Assembly: GCA_012837155.1 (NCBI GenBank)
Contig: CP051546.1
Span: 281,474 to 345,473, forward strand
Reading direction: 5' to 3'
DNA length: 64,000 nucleotides
Source of the DNA: Flavobacterium sp.
GTDB lineage: Bacteria; Bacteroidota; Bacteroidia; Flavobacteriales; Flavobacteriaceae
Below are positions 21,743 to 32,661 of the stretch, one piece after another. Both the position numbers and the translations under genes were made by a program. Position 1 is the first letter of the stretch. Each line of letters begins with the position of its first letter. The notes under the pieces are model-generated. The model was given only the letters and a program-made list of their open reading frames with translations. It was not told the DNA's origin and did no database searches.

Positions 21743-24504
21743 ATGAAAAAAATTATTAATGCCTTAATTGTGATGCAATCGATGTGCTGTTTTGGACAAC
21801 CAAATACCATAATTTCAGGTAAAATCATTGATTTTAAAACACAAAAACCAATCGAAAGTGTTGTCGTTTCAATACAAAACACGAACTCCACACAACTTAC
21901 AGACGCAAACGGAAATTTTTATTTTGACCAAGTGGCAATTGGAAAACAATTAGTACTCATTAAAAGTGACGGGTATAAAGACCAATTACTTCAAATAGAA
22001 ATTGTTGAAGGAAAAAAACTTGATTTGGGCACAATTTTCTTAGAAACCGACTTAACCCAAGAAAAACAATCCGCATTAATTAGCATTAGCGAAACTGATT
22101 TAGACGATGGCAACAGCAGTTCCGAAAGCACCACCAGTTTGCTACAATCCTCTCGCGATGCTTTTTTACAAGCGGCAGCTTATAACTTTGGCGCAACGCG
22201 ATTTAAAGTCAGAGGAATAGACAATGAATATGCCAATGTAATGATTAATGGTATTTTGATGAATCGAATGGCTGACGGAAGACCACAATATAGTGATTGG
22301 GGTGGCTTGAACGATGCTACCCGAAATCAGGAATTTACAAACGGCTCTGCGCCTTCTGATTATACTTTTGGAGGAATTGCAGGAACACAAGAAATAAACA
22401 CCAGAGCATCAACATACAGACCTGGAACAAGAATTTCCTTTCTGAACACAAATACCAATTATCATTTCAGGACAATGGCAACTCACGCTTCCGGAATGAG
22501 TCAAAACGGCTGGGCTTATGTTGTTTCTAGCTCAAGACGCTGGGCGCAAAATGGCTACTATGAAGGTACAAATTACGGGGCAAATGCTATTTTTTTGAGC
22601 GTTGAAAAAAAACTTAGCGATAAAAGCAGCTTTAACTTTACCGCTATTTATGCCCAAAATAAAAGAGGCAAAAATTCTCCAAATACTGCCGAAGTTTCAG
22701 ATTTAGCTGGTTATAAATACAATTCGTATTGGGGTTTACAAGAAAATAAAATCAGAAATTCGAGGGAGAAAAAATCAGAAGAACCCTTGTTTATGCTGAC
22801 ACATTATTGGAAAATAAATTCTAAAACTAATTTAAACACCACGGTTTCATATCAAATGGGACAAATTGGAAACAGTAGGATAGATTACACAAAAGCAGAT
22901 AATCCAGATCCAACCTATTACAGAAAATTGCCAAGTTATTATTCTAATTTATTTTCAAATGGTGTTTATGTTGGTAACACTCCCGAAAACAGTGCTTCAG
23001 CAAATTCAACTAAAACTAATTTTCTAGAAAATCATCAATTAGATTGGAAAAATATGTACAAAGTTAATCTCGAAAACGCAGCAAACGGAAGTCGATTTGT
23101 ATTATATGAAGATCGAAATGACGAAAACATTGCCGTCGCAAATTCTAATTTATCGACCCTTCTTTCTGACAATGTTTTAATGACCGCTGGCGCAAATTAC
23201 TTGTATTCTAAAACAACGAATTTTAAAAATATGCTGGATTTGTTAGGCGGGAATTTTTATACCGATAGTAGCACTTTTGGTTTAACCGAAGATCAACAAC
23301 AATCAGATTTGAACCATCCTTTTAGAATATTGGGCGTGGGAGAACATTATGGCTACAATTACAACATTGTTGCAACAAAATTGGAGGCGTTTACACAGTT
23401 TAAATTTGTTTATAAAAAATAGATTTTTATCTGGCGCAATCTTTCTCGCAATCTAGCTATCAAAGAGAGGGTTTGTACAAAAACGGTTATTATCCTACGA
23501 GTTCCTTTGGAAAAAGCAAAAAAATAAATTTTGACAATTTTGGATTTAAAGGAGGTTTGACCTATAAATTAAGCGGGAAAAACTATATTGATTGCAACGC
23601 AATTTATATGACAAAGGCTCCAAATACAAAGGATGTTTTTCCGAATGCCCGTGTAAACAATGCCACAATAGATACAATTACAACTAAAACAATCAAAGGA
23701 TTCGATTTGAGTTATCTTATAAAAACTCCAAGATTTAAGGCAAGATTCACAGGCTATTTTTCAGAAATAATAAACGCAACCGACATCAGTTTCTATTATG
23801 CAGATGCTGTGAATAGCAGCGGAAATGGAGCCTTCGTTTCTGAGGTTGTTACTGGAGTGAATAAAAAAAATAGGGGAATTGAAACCGGTTTAGAATACCA
23901 AATAACATCGACAATAAAGTTTACAGGCATTGCCGCTTATGGCGATTATACCATGACCAATAATCCGAATGTAAGTTTAACAGATGATGCTTCGGCAACG
24001 GTTACAAATTATGGACAAGCAAAATTAGCGGACTACAAACAGGCGGGAATGCCACAACAGGCTTATTCCATTGGAATAGAATATAGAGATCCAAAGTTTT
24101 GGTGGATTGGTGTCAATGCTAATTATTTAGCTGCTAATTACATTGATGTTTCATCCTTATTAAGAACCGCCAATTTTTATAGAAATAGTGACAACGCCAG
24201 AATGACAATAAATCAATCATTAGCCGATAGCTATTTGAAACAAGAAAAGTTCGATTCCTTTTTCCTGTTTAACTTGGTGGGCGGAAAATCTTGGCGAATG
24301 AAAGAAAAGACATTGGGTCTTTTTGCAGTTGTAAATAATGTTCTCAACATTACTTATAAAACAGGAGGTTTTGAGCAATCGAGAAACGCCACTTATAGAC
24401 AAGTGTTTGAAGACCATCAAAGCAATGGGGCAAGTGTTTTTGCTCCAAAATACTTCTACGGATACGGAAGAACTTATATGATAAATATTTATTTAACCTT
24501 CTAA
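21743..24504 (+). CDS. TonB-dependent receptor with carboxypeptidase-like regulatory domain (one frameshift)
   Basis: It has a signal peptide (MKKIINALIVMQSMCCFGQ), a CarboxypepD_reg-like domain (about 22-105, SGKIIDFKTQKPIESVVVS...TDANGNFYF), a plug (FGATRFKVRGIDNEYANVMINGI) and a long beta-barrel ending in aromatic TYMINIYLTF-type text. The frame breaks near 23420, where one A is missing from an A run; repaired length is about 920 residues. The next gene, 12 bases on, encodes a DUF5689 lipoprotein, so the pair probably forms an outer-membrane import complex. Substrate unknown. ATG 21743 is preferred to TTG 21734. Confidence 0.9.
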
Positions 24505-24516
24505 AAACAGAGCATT

Positions 24517-25908
24517 ATGAAGCGTCTAATAAAAAATATTTTTACAACCATTACTCCAATGGTTTTATTTTCGAGTTGTGTGAATGACACATTTAAAACT
24601 CCTGTTCAAGATGCCTGTGTTAACCCAAATTTGTCGAAAACTAAGGAAGTGGCAACCCTTTATACGATGGCGACAAATCCAGTAGCAATAGCCCCTAGCA
24701 TAATTCCAAACACCCCTATTTATGCTGCGGATGATCTTATTGAAGCCTACGTAATTTCAAGCGATGAAGGGGGGAATTTTTACAAAAGTATGTACTTTCA
24801 ACCTTTAGATGGTTCCAAAGGATTTAATCTCTCGATAGATGAAACAAATACATATACCAAAAATTTACAGCCCGGAAAAAAGGTATTTCTAAAACTAAAA
24901 GGACTCGCATACGGAAATCCAAGCAGTTTTGCCATGGGATTAACTTTTGGTGCTCCGCCAACAGAACAATATATTGTAGACAGATTATTTGGATTAACGT
25001 ATAAAAACTATTTGATTCCTTCCTGCGATGCAGTTAGCGAAGAGCAGCTAGTTCATCATATTACTTTGGCTCAAGCCAATAATGACACCTTTTTGAATAC
25101 CTTGGTAGAATTTGACAATGTTCAATTTACGGATGAATCTTCGAGTGGAACTTACGATACGTTTCGGGATGACGATTACGATTCAAGCATTTATATTACA
25201 AACGGATCCAGTTCTATGATTGTAAGAACCAGTAGATACGCCAATTTCGCAGGCTATAAAGTGCCTTCCGGCAGAGGTAAAATACGAGGGGTTTTGACTA
25301 AATACAATTCTATTTATCAAATTATTATGCGAACGGAACGTGACACAAATATGCCAAATCCAAGAGTAGATTACGTTTTACCCATAGGCGGAACAGCCAT
25401 TAAATACCTCCCCACTTTCAAAGAAACTTTTCAGAGCTATGCTGTAACAACCAAGGGGGCTGTTTTTCCAAAATATGTCAATGACGCTTATTTTGGCTCT
25501 AGATATTGGGACATAAAATCACTCAGTTCAAACAAATACATTCAAATGTCCTCGTTTGGTTCAGGAGGAACAAACAAAACCTATTTAGCAATGCCAGTCG
25601 CTTTTACACCGGGAAATAAACTTTCGTTCAAAACCAAGGACGGGTATAATCTTGGTCCTGTTCTAAAAGTTTATTATTCTACAAATTATATTCCTGGTGG
25701 AGACATTAGCAAAGCAACCCTTGTAGACATTACTTCTAGTTTTACCATTTCGAGCGGAACTGCATTGGGATATGCGGCTAATTTTACAAATAGCGGAAAC
25801 TATGTTATTCCAGCAAATTTAACCGGAAACGGCTTTTTTCTTTTTGAATATAGTGGCACCTCAACGGTAACAACAACGATTCAAATCGATGACATTACCG
25901 TAAATTGA
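24517..25908 (+). CDS. DUF5689 domain surface lipoprotein
   Basis: A 463-residue protein with a lipobox (LFSSC) near residue 21. The region to about residue 290 fits DUF5689 (AVISSDEGGNFYKSMYFQ-like text here as YVISSDEGGNFYKSMYFQ, LKLKGLAYG, FDNVQF). The C-terminal part (about 305-463: FKETFQSY, YWDIKS, FLFEYSGT) looks like a choice-of-anchor or jelly-roll domain. Such proteins are usually partners of TonB-dependent receptors and bind ligand at the cell surface. It is 12 bases after the receptor and so co-transcribed with it. Ligand unknown. Confidence 0.85.
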   Translation: MKRLIKNIFTTITPMVLFSSCVNDTFKTPVQDACVNPNLSKTKEVATLYTMATNPVAIAPSIIPNTPIYAADDLIEAYVISSDEGGNFYKSMYFQPLDGSKGFNLSIDETNTYTKNLQPGKKVFLKLKGLAYGNPSSFAMGLTFGAPPTEQYIVDRLFGLTYKNYLIPSCDAVSEEQLVHHITLAQANNDTFLNTLVEFDNVQFTDESSSGTYDTFRDDDYDSSIYITNGSSSMIVRTSRYANFAGYKVPSGRGKIRGVLTKYNSIYQIIMRTERDTNMPNPRVDYVLPIGGTAIKYLPTFKETFQSYAVTTKGAVFPKYVNDAYFGSRYWDIKSLSSNKYIQMSSFGSGGTNKTYLAMPVAFTPGNKLSFKTKDGYNLGPVLKVYYSTNYIPGGDISKATLVDITSSFTISSGTALGYAANFTNSGNYVIPANLTGNGFFLFEYSGTSTVTTTIQIDDITVN

Positions 25909-25940
25909 ACGACCTGACTTATATTTGTCGTTTTAAAACA

Positions 25941-26959
25941 ATGTTAAATTTGACAAATATGTTTTATACACGGTTTCTTTTGCCAAGTATTACCTCCGTT
26001 TTTTGTAAACTTCAATTGCTTATTTTTGCTTTACAATTTTCAAATATTCAAGCACAAACTCAAATGAAAATACCACCCTATTTACAAAAAGGAGACACCG
26101 TAGCAATTTTGGCAACAGCCCGAAAAAATAATGATAACAATCTTAAACCAGCTATAAACCTATTGCACAGTTGGGGCTTAGAGGTTGTTATTGGCAAAAC
26201 CATCGGATTAGATAATAATCAATTGGCTGGCACCGACATGCAACGTGCCGAAGATTTTCAACAACAACTAGACAATCCCAATATCAAAGCCATTTGGTGT
26301 GTCAAAGGAGGCTATGGAACCGTAAGAATGATTGATTTATTGGACTTTACTGCATTCAAAAAAAATCCAAATGGATTGTTGGTTTTAGCGATGTAACGGT
26401 AATTCATAGTTATTTAAACACATTTAACATTGCTTCCATTCATGGCCTCATGCCTATAACAGCCGAAAAAGGAACGCCAGAAGCCATCGAAAGTTTACGA
26501 AAAGCACTTTTTGGCGAAACCCTAGAATACAAAATTCCTTATAATGCTATGAATAAACTTGGCAATGCCAAGGGCGAAATTGTGGGCGGAAATCTATCCA
26601 TTTTGTACAGTCTAATGGGATCGAATGCGCAAATAGATTGCAAAGGAAAAATTCTTTTTATTGAAGATATTGACGAATATTTATACCACATTGACCGCAT
26701 GATGATGAGCCTAAAACGCTGCGGATGCTTTGATAACCTGAGCGGACTAATCGTTGGCGGAATGACAAAAATGAGAGACAACGATATTCCTTGGGGAAAA
26801 AATGCCAATCAAATTATCGAAGATATTACAAAAGGATATTCCTTTCCAATTGTTTATCATTTTCCCGCAGGACATATTCACGACAATAGGGCCATTATTT
26901 TTGGCAAACAAGTTTCGCTTAAAATAGATGATAAAGAAACGATTTTGAAATTGGAATAA
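25941..26959 (+). CDS. LD-carboxypeptidase, peptidase family S66 (one frameshift)
   Basis: S66 enzymes remove the terminal D-alanine from murein tetrapeptides during wall recycling. The catalytic Ser is in GFSDVT (read across the break), the Glu in FIEDIDEYLYH and the His in FPAGHIHDN. AIWCVKGGYGTVRMIDLLD is also typical. One A missing near 26372 breaks the frame. The start is uncertain (ATG 25941 or 25959; TTG 25905 overlaps the DUF5689 stop); a hydrophobic N-terminus ending NIQAQT suggests export, whereas many LdcA proteins are cytoplasmic. Confidence 0.85.
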
Positions 26960-26969
26960 TCAAAAATGC

Positions 26970-27054
26970 ATGGCAGAACATAACGATTTAGGCAAACAAG
27001 GCGAAAAATTAGCTGTTGGATTTCTACAAAAAAACGGATACGAAATTCTAGAAA
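26970..27054 (+). pseudogene. 5' fragment of yraN (truncated duplicate)
   Basis: The first 85 bases match the 5' end of the complete yraN at 29395 with 6 differences (about 93%): both encode [24 protein letters not shown]. Identity stops after CTAGAAA. It lies 10 bases after the S66 peptidase stop, the place expected for the original yraN. It is followed by unrelated sequence and a stop, so no functional product is expected. Confidence 0.9.
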
Positions 27055-27625
27055 GAATATAAACAAGTAAAACCAAAATTTGCTTCCGAAGTATTAATAG
27101 AGTTACTACTAACACTAGGCTTTAAAGATAATTTATCATTTACATTAAATTGCAATAAAGAACCATCTACATTTGCATCAATAATATTCAGAACATAAAA
27201 TCCTAACACAAATAAAGCAGACAAGTCTTTATTACGTTTGTATGTTTTTTGAGCTGTAATTAATTGACTTTCAGATAATTTGTTTAAATATTCAGATTCG
27301 CTTTTATATCCTTCAAGTCTTTTTTTATACTCATTTCTATAAACATTATATCTTTTTGACTATCAGAATAATAATACAAACTAACACCAATTGCGCCATA
27401 AACTATCGGTACTTTCCAATATTTTTTATTGTAAACTTGTCCCAAGCCAGGAAAAACTGCGGAGTAAAAAGCCGCTTTAGCAGGTCGCAGTGGATCTAAA
27501 GATTCTAATTTTAATGTGTCTTTAAGCTTATTGATATTTTCTTCTTGTGCAAGAAGAGAATACAATCCAAAATTAAAATATAACACAATAAAAATAATTT
27601 TTTTTGCCATTGAAGATTTTTTCAT
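27048..27625 (-). CDS. DUF5683 domain membrane protein (one frameshift)
   Basis: It has a signal peptide ([22 protein letters not shown]) and the DUF5683 core [32 protein letters not shown], with a second hydrophobic stretch near the C-terminus ([14 protein letters not shown]). DUF5683 proteins are conserved in Bacteroidetes without an assigned role. One T missing near 27360 on the coding strand breaks the frame. The stop TAG (27048-27050) falls inside the yraN fragment on the other strand, so the C-terminus may have been cut by the same event. Start could also be ATG 27610. Confidence 0.75.
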
Positions 27626-27666
27626 TCTAGATTGAGTTAGGTGTTTTCTTCGCAAAGAAACCTAAA

Positions 27667-27702
27667 AAATCTTTTCTAAAAATTACTTTCTAGAAAAGAT
27701 TT
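27667..27702 (-). terminator. Terminator between the two island genes
   Basis: A 12-bp stem, AAATCTTTTCTA with TAGAAAAGATTT (27667-27678 with 27691-27702), just downstream of the lipoprotein stop on the minus strand, with A/T runs outside it. Confidence 0.65.
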
Positions 27703-27715
27703 ACATCTACTAATA

Positions 27716-28717
27716 TTACTCTGTATATTTCATGTTACAAATCATTTCGTTGTAAACACCTCCTATGGTTGTCGAAAACTTGGCAATAATAGAACCTCCA
27801 GCTGGTATGTAGGGTGTGTTTTTATTCCCTCCAACAAATCTAACCGAAGTGCCATATCCAGAAGGATAGTCATAAGAAAAGGAGTAGTTGCTGAAAATTT
27901 GATTTCTAGTTTGTACAAACCCTGCAATTGACCCACTATTAACAGTAAATGTACTAGGGGTAGCCACGAGCCCATTAGGAGTGGCAATGTATGATTTAAG
28001 CTCAGTAAAGTATTTAAAATACCTAACTCCAATAAAGTTTTTATGCACTTCCCTTCCTGCAAAATAATAAACAAAATATTCGCCAGAATAAGCCGCAATA
28101 CCCGATTTTATAGCTTCATCTCCAATATATTTTCCTGTCGGACTCTTTGAATTAGATTTGTCAAAGTTTAGTTTTTCGCCTTTAATTAATACTTCTCCTT
28201 TGTCATTTATTACGTTTGCACTCCTGTCATCAAAAATGGTTTCTGTCTCAACTATATTTTTTCTGATAAATTTTTGATATTTGCTAGACAATGTTTTAGC
28301 TTTGGTAGGATTCACTAATATTAATGAATTAATTTCGTCAGCAATACTCTGAATGCTTGTGAAATTTAGTTCTTTTCTTAATTCATAGATGCTGTTAAGT
28401 CTTTCTTCATGATAACGTTTTAAATCCTCTAAAATTCTGTTTTTTTGAGTTTCTCCTTGCTTTGAAACATTCAATTCTCCTAAATTTGTTGTTTTAGAAT
28501 TAGTTATACTCGTAAAAGTATTTAATACAATTTTTTCCTTTTTTTCCTTTAACGAAATAATTTCGTCAATCTTCTCTTCCATTTCGTTTTGAGACGAAAA
28601 GTCAATAACAATAATTTCATTTTTTGTAGAAGAAATTGATTCTGGCAAGTCTCCATTTTCACTACATGAGATAAACATTAAACTAATTAAGAGAACTAAT
28701 AAATAATTTTTTTTCAT
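27716..28717 (-). CDS. Hypothetical lipoprotein (333 aa)
   Basis: The N-terminus is a lipoprotein signal with lipobox MFISC near residue 18. Residues 35-150 are rich in Lys and Glu and probably coiled coil; the C-terminal half (about 185-333) is rich in Gly, Ser, Tyr and Phe and probably beta. No catalytic motif is apparent and I do not recognise the family. It lies in the accessory island between the yraN copies, with its own terminator, and divergent from the XRE regulator across 281 bases that hold no gene. Confidence 0.65.
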   Translation of the reverse strand: MKKNYLLVLLISLMFISCSENGDLPESISSTKNEIIVIDFSSQNEMEEKIDEIISLKEKKEKIVLNTFTSITNSKTTNLGELNVSKQGETQKNRILEDLKRYHEERLNSIYELRKELNFTSIQSIADEINSLILVNPTKAKTLSSKYQKFIRKNIVETETIFDDRSANVINDKGEVLIKGEKLNFDKSNSKSPTGKYIGDEAIKSGIAAYSGEYFVYYFAGREVHKNFIGVRYFKYFTELKSYIATPNGLVATPSTFTVNSGSIAGFVQTRNQIFSNYSFSYDYPSGYGTSVRFVGGNKNTPYIPAGGSIIAKFSTTIGGVYNEMICNMKYTE

Positions 28718-28998
28718 TTGATATGGGGTTTTATGTATCCTACTTTTATTATTTTAAGTCGTTTTTTCGGAATATTTTCGACTATGTCACGCATAACTTT
28801 TATCCATTACAAAAGTTAAAACATAATACTAAAAAAGAAATACACATATAATAAAATTTTTATCTGCGCGCCAATTTTTAATTTCATCCAAGAATATTTT
28901 TTTTGCAAAAGAAGATGTTTTACATAAAATTCTTATAAAACTAAAGTTTTTATTTTTTTAAACTAAAGATTATTTTTTTTGTACTTTAGCATAAAAAA

Positions 28999-29358
28999 AT
29001 GACTTTTGGAACCAAATTGCAAAAACTACGTGAAGAAAAAAACATTTCACAAAAAGAAATTTCAGACCTTTTAGAGGTTTCCCAAACAACATATGGGAAA
29101 TGGGAAAGCGATATTTTCTATCCCACATATAAAAACTTACAAAAGTTAGCTCAATTCTATATGGTAGATGTAGAATCCTTAACTAAAAGTGAAACTGAAG
29201 TTAACATTATTAACAGCACCAATTTTATAAATAATAGTCCTAATTCAAAATTAAATTCATTAAAAGCAATATCTAAATTGTCTAAAAATATTGAAAAATT
29301 AGTTTTTTTAATTCAAAAACAAACTGAACTTTTGGAAAAAAAGATACAGAAAGATTAA
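28999..29358 (+). CDS. XRE-family helix-turn-helix regulator
   Basis: The N-terminal HTH (residues 5-60) is clear: FGTKLQKLREEKNISQKEIS, then DLLEVSQTTYGKWESD and PTYKNLQKLAQFY. The rest (60-119) is Asn/Lys-rich and ends in a coiled coil, probably for dimerisation. It may control the divergent lipoprotein gene. The region upstream is extremely AT-rich (28860-28998), unlike the neighbouring core genes, which fits acquired DNA. Confidence 0.88.
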   Translation: MTFGTKLQKLREEKNISQKEISDLLEVSQTTYGKWESDIFYPTYKNLQKLAQFYMVDVESLTKSETEVNIINSTNFINNSPNSKLNSLKAISKLSKNIEKLVFLIQKQTELLEKKIQKD

Positions 29359-29394
29359 TAAATCCTATTTTCTACTTACAATTAATGCTATGCC

Positions 29395-29783
29395 ATGGCA
29401 GAACATAACAATTTAGGCAAACGAGGCGAAGAATTAGCCGTTGAATTTCTTCAAAAAAACGGATACGAAATTCTAGAAACCAACTGGACATTTCAAAAGC
29501 TGAGATTGATATTATTGCCAAAAAAGAAAATATCCTAGCCATTATCGAAGTAAAAACACGTTCTTCACTAGATTTTGGTTTGCCACAAGACTTTGTAAAA
29601 CCCAAAAAAATTCAACTTTTGGTCAAAGCCGTAAACGAATATGTTGTTTCAAAAAATCTGGATATTGAGGTTCGTTTTGATATTATTGCCATTACAGCAT
29701 CTGTACACCCTTTGATTTCAGAGCCTAAGGAAGATAAAACTTTTAGCATAGAACATTTAGTTGATGCCTTTTATCATTTTTAA
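29395..29783 (+). CDS. yraN: YraN family protein (UPF0102, predicted endonuclease fold); one frameshift
   Basis: The protein starts MAEHNNLGKRGEELAVEFLQ. Across the break it reads ILETNWTFQKAEIDIIAKKE, followed by ILAIIEVKTRSS, which gives the E...D...ExK pattern of the restriction-endonuclease-like fold. One A missing near 29482 breaks the frame; repaired length is about 130 residues. UPF0102 has no settled function, though a Holliday-junction-resolvase-like fold is known. A diverged fragment of the same gene lies 2.4 kb upstream. Confidence 0.88.
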
Positions 29784-29900
29784 CTGTAAATTTTTATAAC
29801 AAATTGTTTTTTTTATCTATTTTTGTAAAAAATATTGTTAGATTAACCCAATTTTTTTCTTTCATCTAAAAAAGCTAAGTTCTCCTGATAAAATAAAACT

Positions 29901-30556
29901 ATGAAAACAGTATCTTCAATTGTAGAAAATTACATCAAAACAAAGCCTTTTTATTGAACGCATTATCGCTTGGAATAATCAATTTGACATCACTTTCTAG
30001 AAATATAATGATCGAATTAGAATCTGACTTTGGCAAAGAAGTTAAGCAAGGAGCCGTAGTCATGGCGTTAAAAAGATTAACCGAAGAGCTGGATTTTAGA
30101 CTAAATCACAAGATTAATAAAGTAATCAAAAATATTGGCGAAATTACTGTTCGCTCCTCTTTGACTGATTATACTTTTGCAGCATCGGAAACGGTTTTAA
30201 ACAAACAAGCCGATTTAATTACAGACATCAATGCTTTTCCAGATATTTTTTACACTTCCTCACGGGGTGTAAATGAGACCAACATAGTAGTCAGCAATAG
30301 CGTAAACTATTTGGTGGACAAGCATTTTGCCAATGAAAAATTAATACAAAAATTAGAAAATCTTGCCTCGATTACGGTAAAACTACCCAAAGAAAACATC
30401 GTTGTACCGGGGATTTATTATTTCATTTTTCAGCGTTTAGCTTGGGAAGGAATCATCATTAACGAAGTGATTTCAACTTCAAACGAGTTTACCATCCTAG
30501 TCAGCGAAGACGAAGTAGATATTGCGTTTAAAGTGATTAAGGATTTGAAAAATTAA
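29901..30556 (+). CDS. ACT-domain protein, aspartate-kinase-like regulatory protein (one frameshift)
   Basis: About 219 residues, starting MKTVSSIVENYIKTKPFLLNAL. The centre and C-terminus have ACT-like strands (IGEITVRSS, LASITVKLPKENIVVPGIYY, INEVISTSNEFTILVSEDEV). Bacteroidetes homologues are often labelled aspartate kinase, but no kinase domain is present; it is probably a ligand-sensing protein. A T missing near 29951 breaks the frame early. It follows yraN, as I would expect in this family. Confidence 0.65.
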
Positions 30557-30705
30557 GATTTATTGTCCAAAAGTGACATTGTTTCACTAGAATGTCTGTC
30601 TGTAATTTTCGTCGCAGAATTTACACGGATTATCGGGAAAAATGAATTTGGTTTATGAAAAACATTCCCATTCTCTCTCCTACTTTATTCTAATTTCAAA
30701 ACAGC

Positions 30706-32502
30706 TTAATCGTTCAGTTTCAAAACAGCCATAAATGCCTCTTGCGGAATTTCTACATTTCCTACCAAACGCATTCGTTTCTTCCCTTTTTTCTGTTTCT
30801 CTAAAAGTTTACGTTTACGCGAAATATCTCCTCCATAACATTTAGCGGTAACATCTTTTCGCAACGCTTTTATGGTTTCGCGAGCAATAATTTTAGCTCC
30901 AATTGCCGCTTGAATCGGAATGTCAAATTGTTGTCTTGGAATCAGTTCACGCAATTTTTCACACATTTTTTTACCAATGTTGTACGCATTGCTTTCGTGA
31001 ATCAAAGCAGAAAGTGCATCTACTGATTGCGAATTTAGCAAGACATCTAATTTTACTAATTTAGAAGTACGCATCCCAATTGGAGAATAATCAAACGAAG
31101 CATATCCTTTAGAAACCGTTTTCAATCGATCATAAAAATCGAATACAATTTCGGCCAAAGGCATGTCGAAATTCAATTCTACTCTTTCTGTCGTCAAATA
31201 GGTTTGATTGGTTATAATCCCTCGTTTTTCGATACACAAACTCATCACGTTTCCAACAAAATCCGACTTGGTAATGATAGTCGCTTTAATATAAGGTTCT
31301 TCAACTCGATCCAGCTTTGATGGTTCGGGCAAATCCGATGGGTTATTAACAATCATACCCACTTCTGGTTCTTTTTTGGTGTAAGCCAAATACGAAACAT
31401 TGGGAACCGTAGTAATTACAGTCATGTCGAATTCGCGCTCCAAACGTTCTTGAATGATTTCCATGTGTAACATTCCTAAGAATCCGCAACGAAAACCAAA
31501 CCCTAAAGCCGCCGAACTTTCGGCAGTAAAAACAAGCGAAGCATCGTTTAGCTGCAGTTTTTCCATAGAGTTTCGCAACTCTTCAAAATCCTCGGTATCT
31601 ACGGGGTAAATTCCAGCAAAAACCATTGGTTTTACATCTTCAAACCCTGTAATCATATTAGTCGTTGGCGTCTTTGCATCGGTAAGTGTCTCGCCAACTT
31701 TTACTTCTTTGGCTTCTTTAATTCCCGAAATCAAATAGCCAACATCGCCCGTCGAAATCACATTTTTAGGCACCTGATTCAATTTCAAAGTTCCTACTTC
31801 GTCGGCAAAATATTCATTGCCCGTAGCCATGAATTTTATTTTTTGTCCCTTTCTAATCTCTCCGTTTTTTACCCTAAAAATAACTTCTATCCCACGGAAC
31901 GGATTGTAATGAGAGTCAAAAATTAAAGCTTGTAAGGGTTCGTCAACATTTCCTTTTGGAGGAGGAATTCTTTCGATAATGGCTGCCAAAATGTTTTCGA
32001 CACCCAAACCTGTTTTCCCCGAAGCATGAATAATTTCATCGAGTTTACATCCTAATAAATCGACAATATCGTCGCTTACTTCTTCCGGATTGGCAGATGG
32101 CAAATCTACTTTATTCAAAACCGGAATAATTTCTAAGTCATTTTCAAGAGCTAAATATAAATTCGAAATGGTTTGCGCCTGAATACTTTGAGCCGCATCT
32201 ACAATCAAAAGTGCCCCTTCACAAGCCGCAATCGAACGAGAAACTTCATACGAAAAATCGACGTGACCCGGAGTATCAATCAAATTTAGGATATAATCCT
32301 CGCCTTTGTATTTATATTCCATCTGAATGGCGTGACTTTTTATGGTAATTCCACGCTCCCGTTCCAAGTCCATATTATCAAGCAATTGCGCCTTTTCCTC
32401 ACGGGCCGTAACGGTTTGAGTAGCTCCTAGAAGTCGATCTGCCAATGTACTTTTACCGTGGTCAATGTGTGCAATAATGCAAAAATTTCGTATATTTTTC
32501 AT
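30706..32502 (-). CDS. lepA: Elongation factor 4 (LepA)
   Basis: LepA is a ribosome-associated translational GTPase. G-domain motifs: AHIDHGKST (G1), [16 protein letters not shown] (G3) and [12 protein letters not shown] (G4). The C-terminal domain ends [17 protein letters not shown] and [13 protein letters not shown], unique to LepA. I chose the start at 32502 ([12 protein letters not shown]), which gives the standard 598 residues; an upstream ATG would add nine residues. The frame is intact. Confidence 0.96.
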   Translation of the reverse strand: MKNIRNFCIIAHIDHGKSTLADRLLGATQTVTAREEKAQLLDNMDLERERGITIKSHAIQMEYKYKGEDYILNLIDTPGHVDFSYEVSRSIAACEGALLIVDAAQSIQAQTISNLYLALENDLEIIPVLNKVDLPSANPEEVSDDIVDLLGCKLDEIIHASGKTGLGVENILAAIIERIPPPKGNVDEPLQALIFDSHYNPFRGIEVIFRVKNGEIRKGQKIKFMATGNEYFADEVGTLKLNQVPKNVISTGDVGYLISGIKEAKEVKVGETLTDAKTPTTNMITGFEDVKPMVFAGIYPVDTEDFEELRNSMEKLQLNDASLVFTAESSAALGFGFRCGFLGMLHMEIIQERLEREFDMTVITTVPNVSYLAYTKKEPEVGMIVNNPSDLPEPSKLDRVEEPYIKATIITKSDFVGNVMSLCIEKRGIITNQTYLTTERVELNFDMPLAEIVFDFYDRLKTVSKGYASFDYSPIGMRTSKLVKLDVLLNSQSVDALSALIHESNAYNIGKKMCEKLRELIPRQQFDIPIQAAIGAKIIARETIKALRKDVTAKCYGGDISRKRKLLEKQKKGKKRMRLVGNVEIPQEAFMAVLKLND

Positions 32503-32524
32503 TCTTTGTTTATGTCGATTTATG

Positions 32525-32628
32525 TCCAACTGAGCGCAGTCGAAGTTTGGGCGTGACTACAAGGGTCGGACTATACACTATATCTTTTGTTCCGCTATCG
32601 CTTCACAAAAGGCTGCTATCCCTCACGC
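32525..32628. repeat. Structured intergenic repeat (REP-like)
   Basis: It contains CTGAGCGCAGTCGAAG, a short text seen in many bacterial intergenic repeats, followed by GGGCGTGACTACAAGGGTCG...CCCTCACGC. Nested complementary parts are visible: GCGTGA with TCACGC, and CTTTTGT with ACAAAAG, which could fold as one long hairpin. I recall similar text between genes in other Flavobacterium genomes; the copy number cannot be checked here. Confidence 0.6.
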
Positions 32629-32661
32629 AATTAATCTGCAAATATAGTTTTTTTGATTTTA

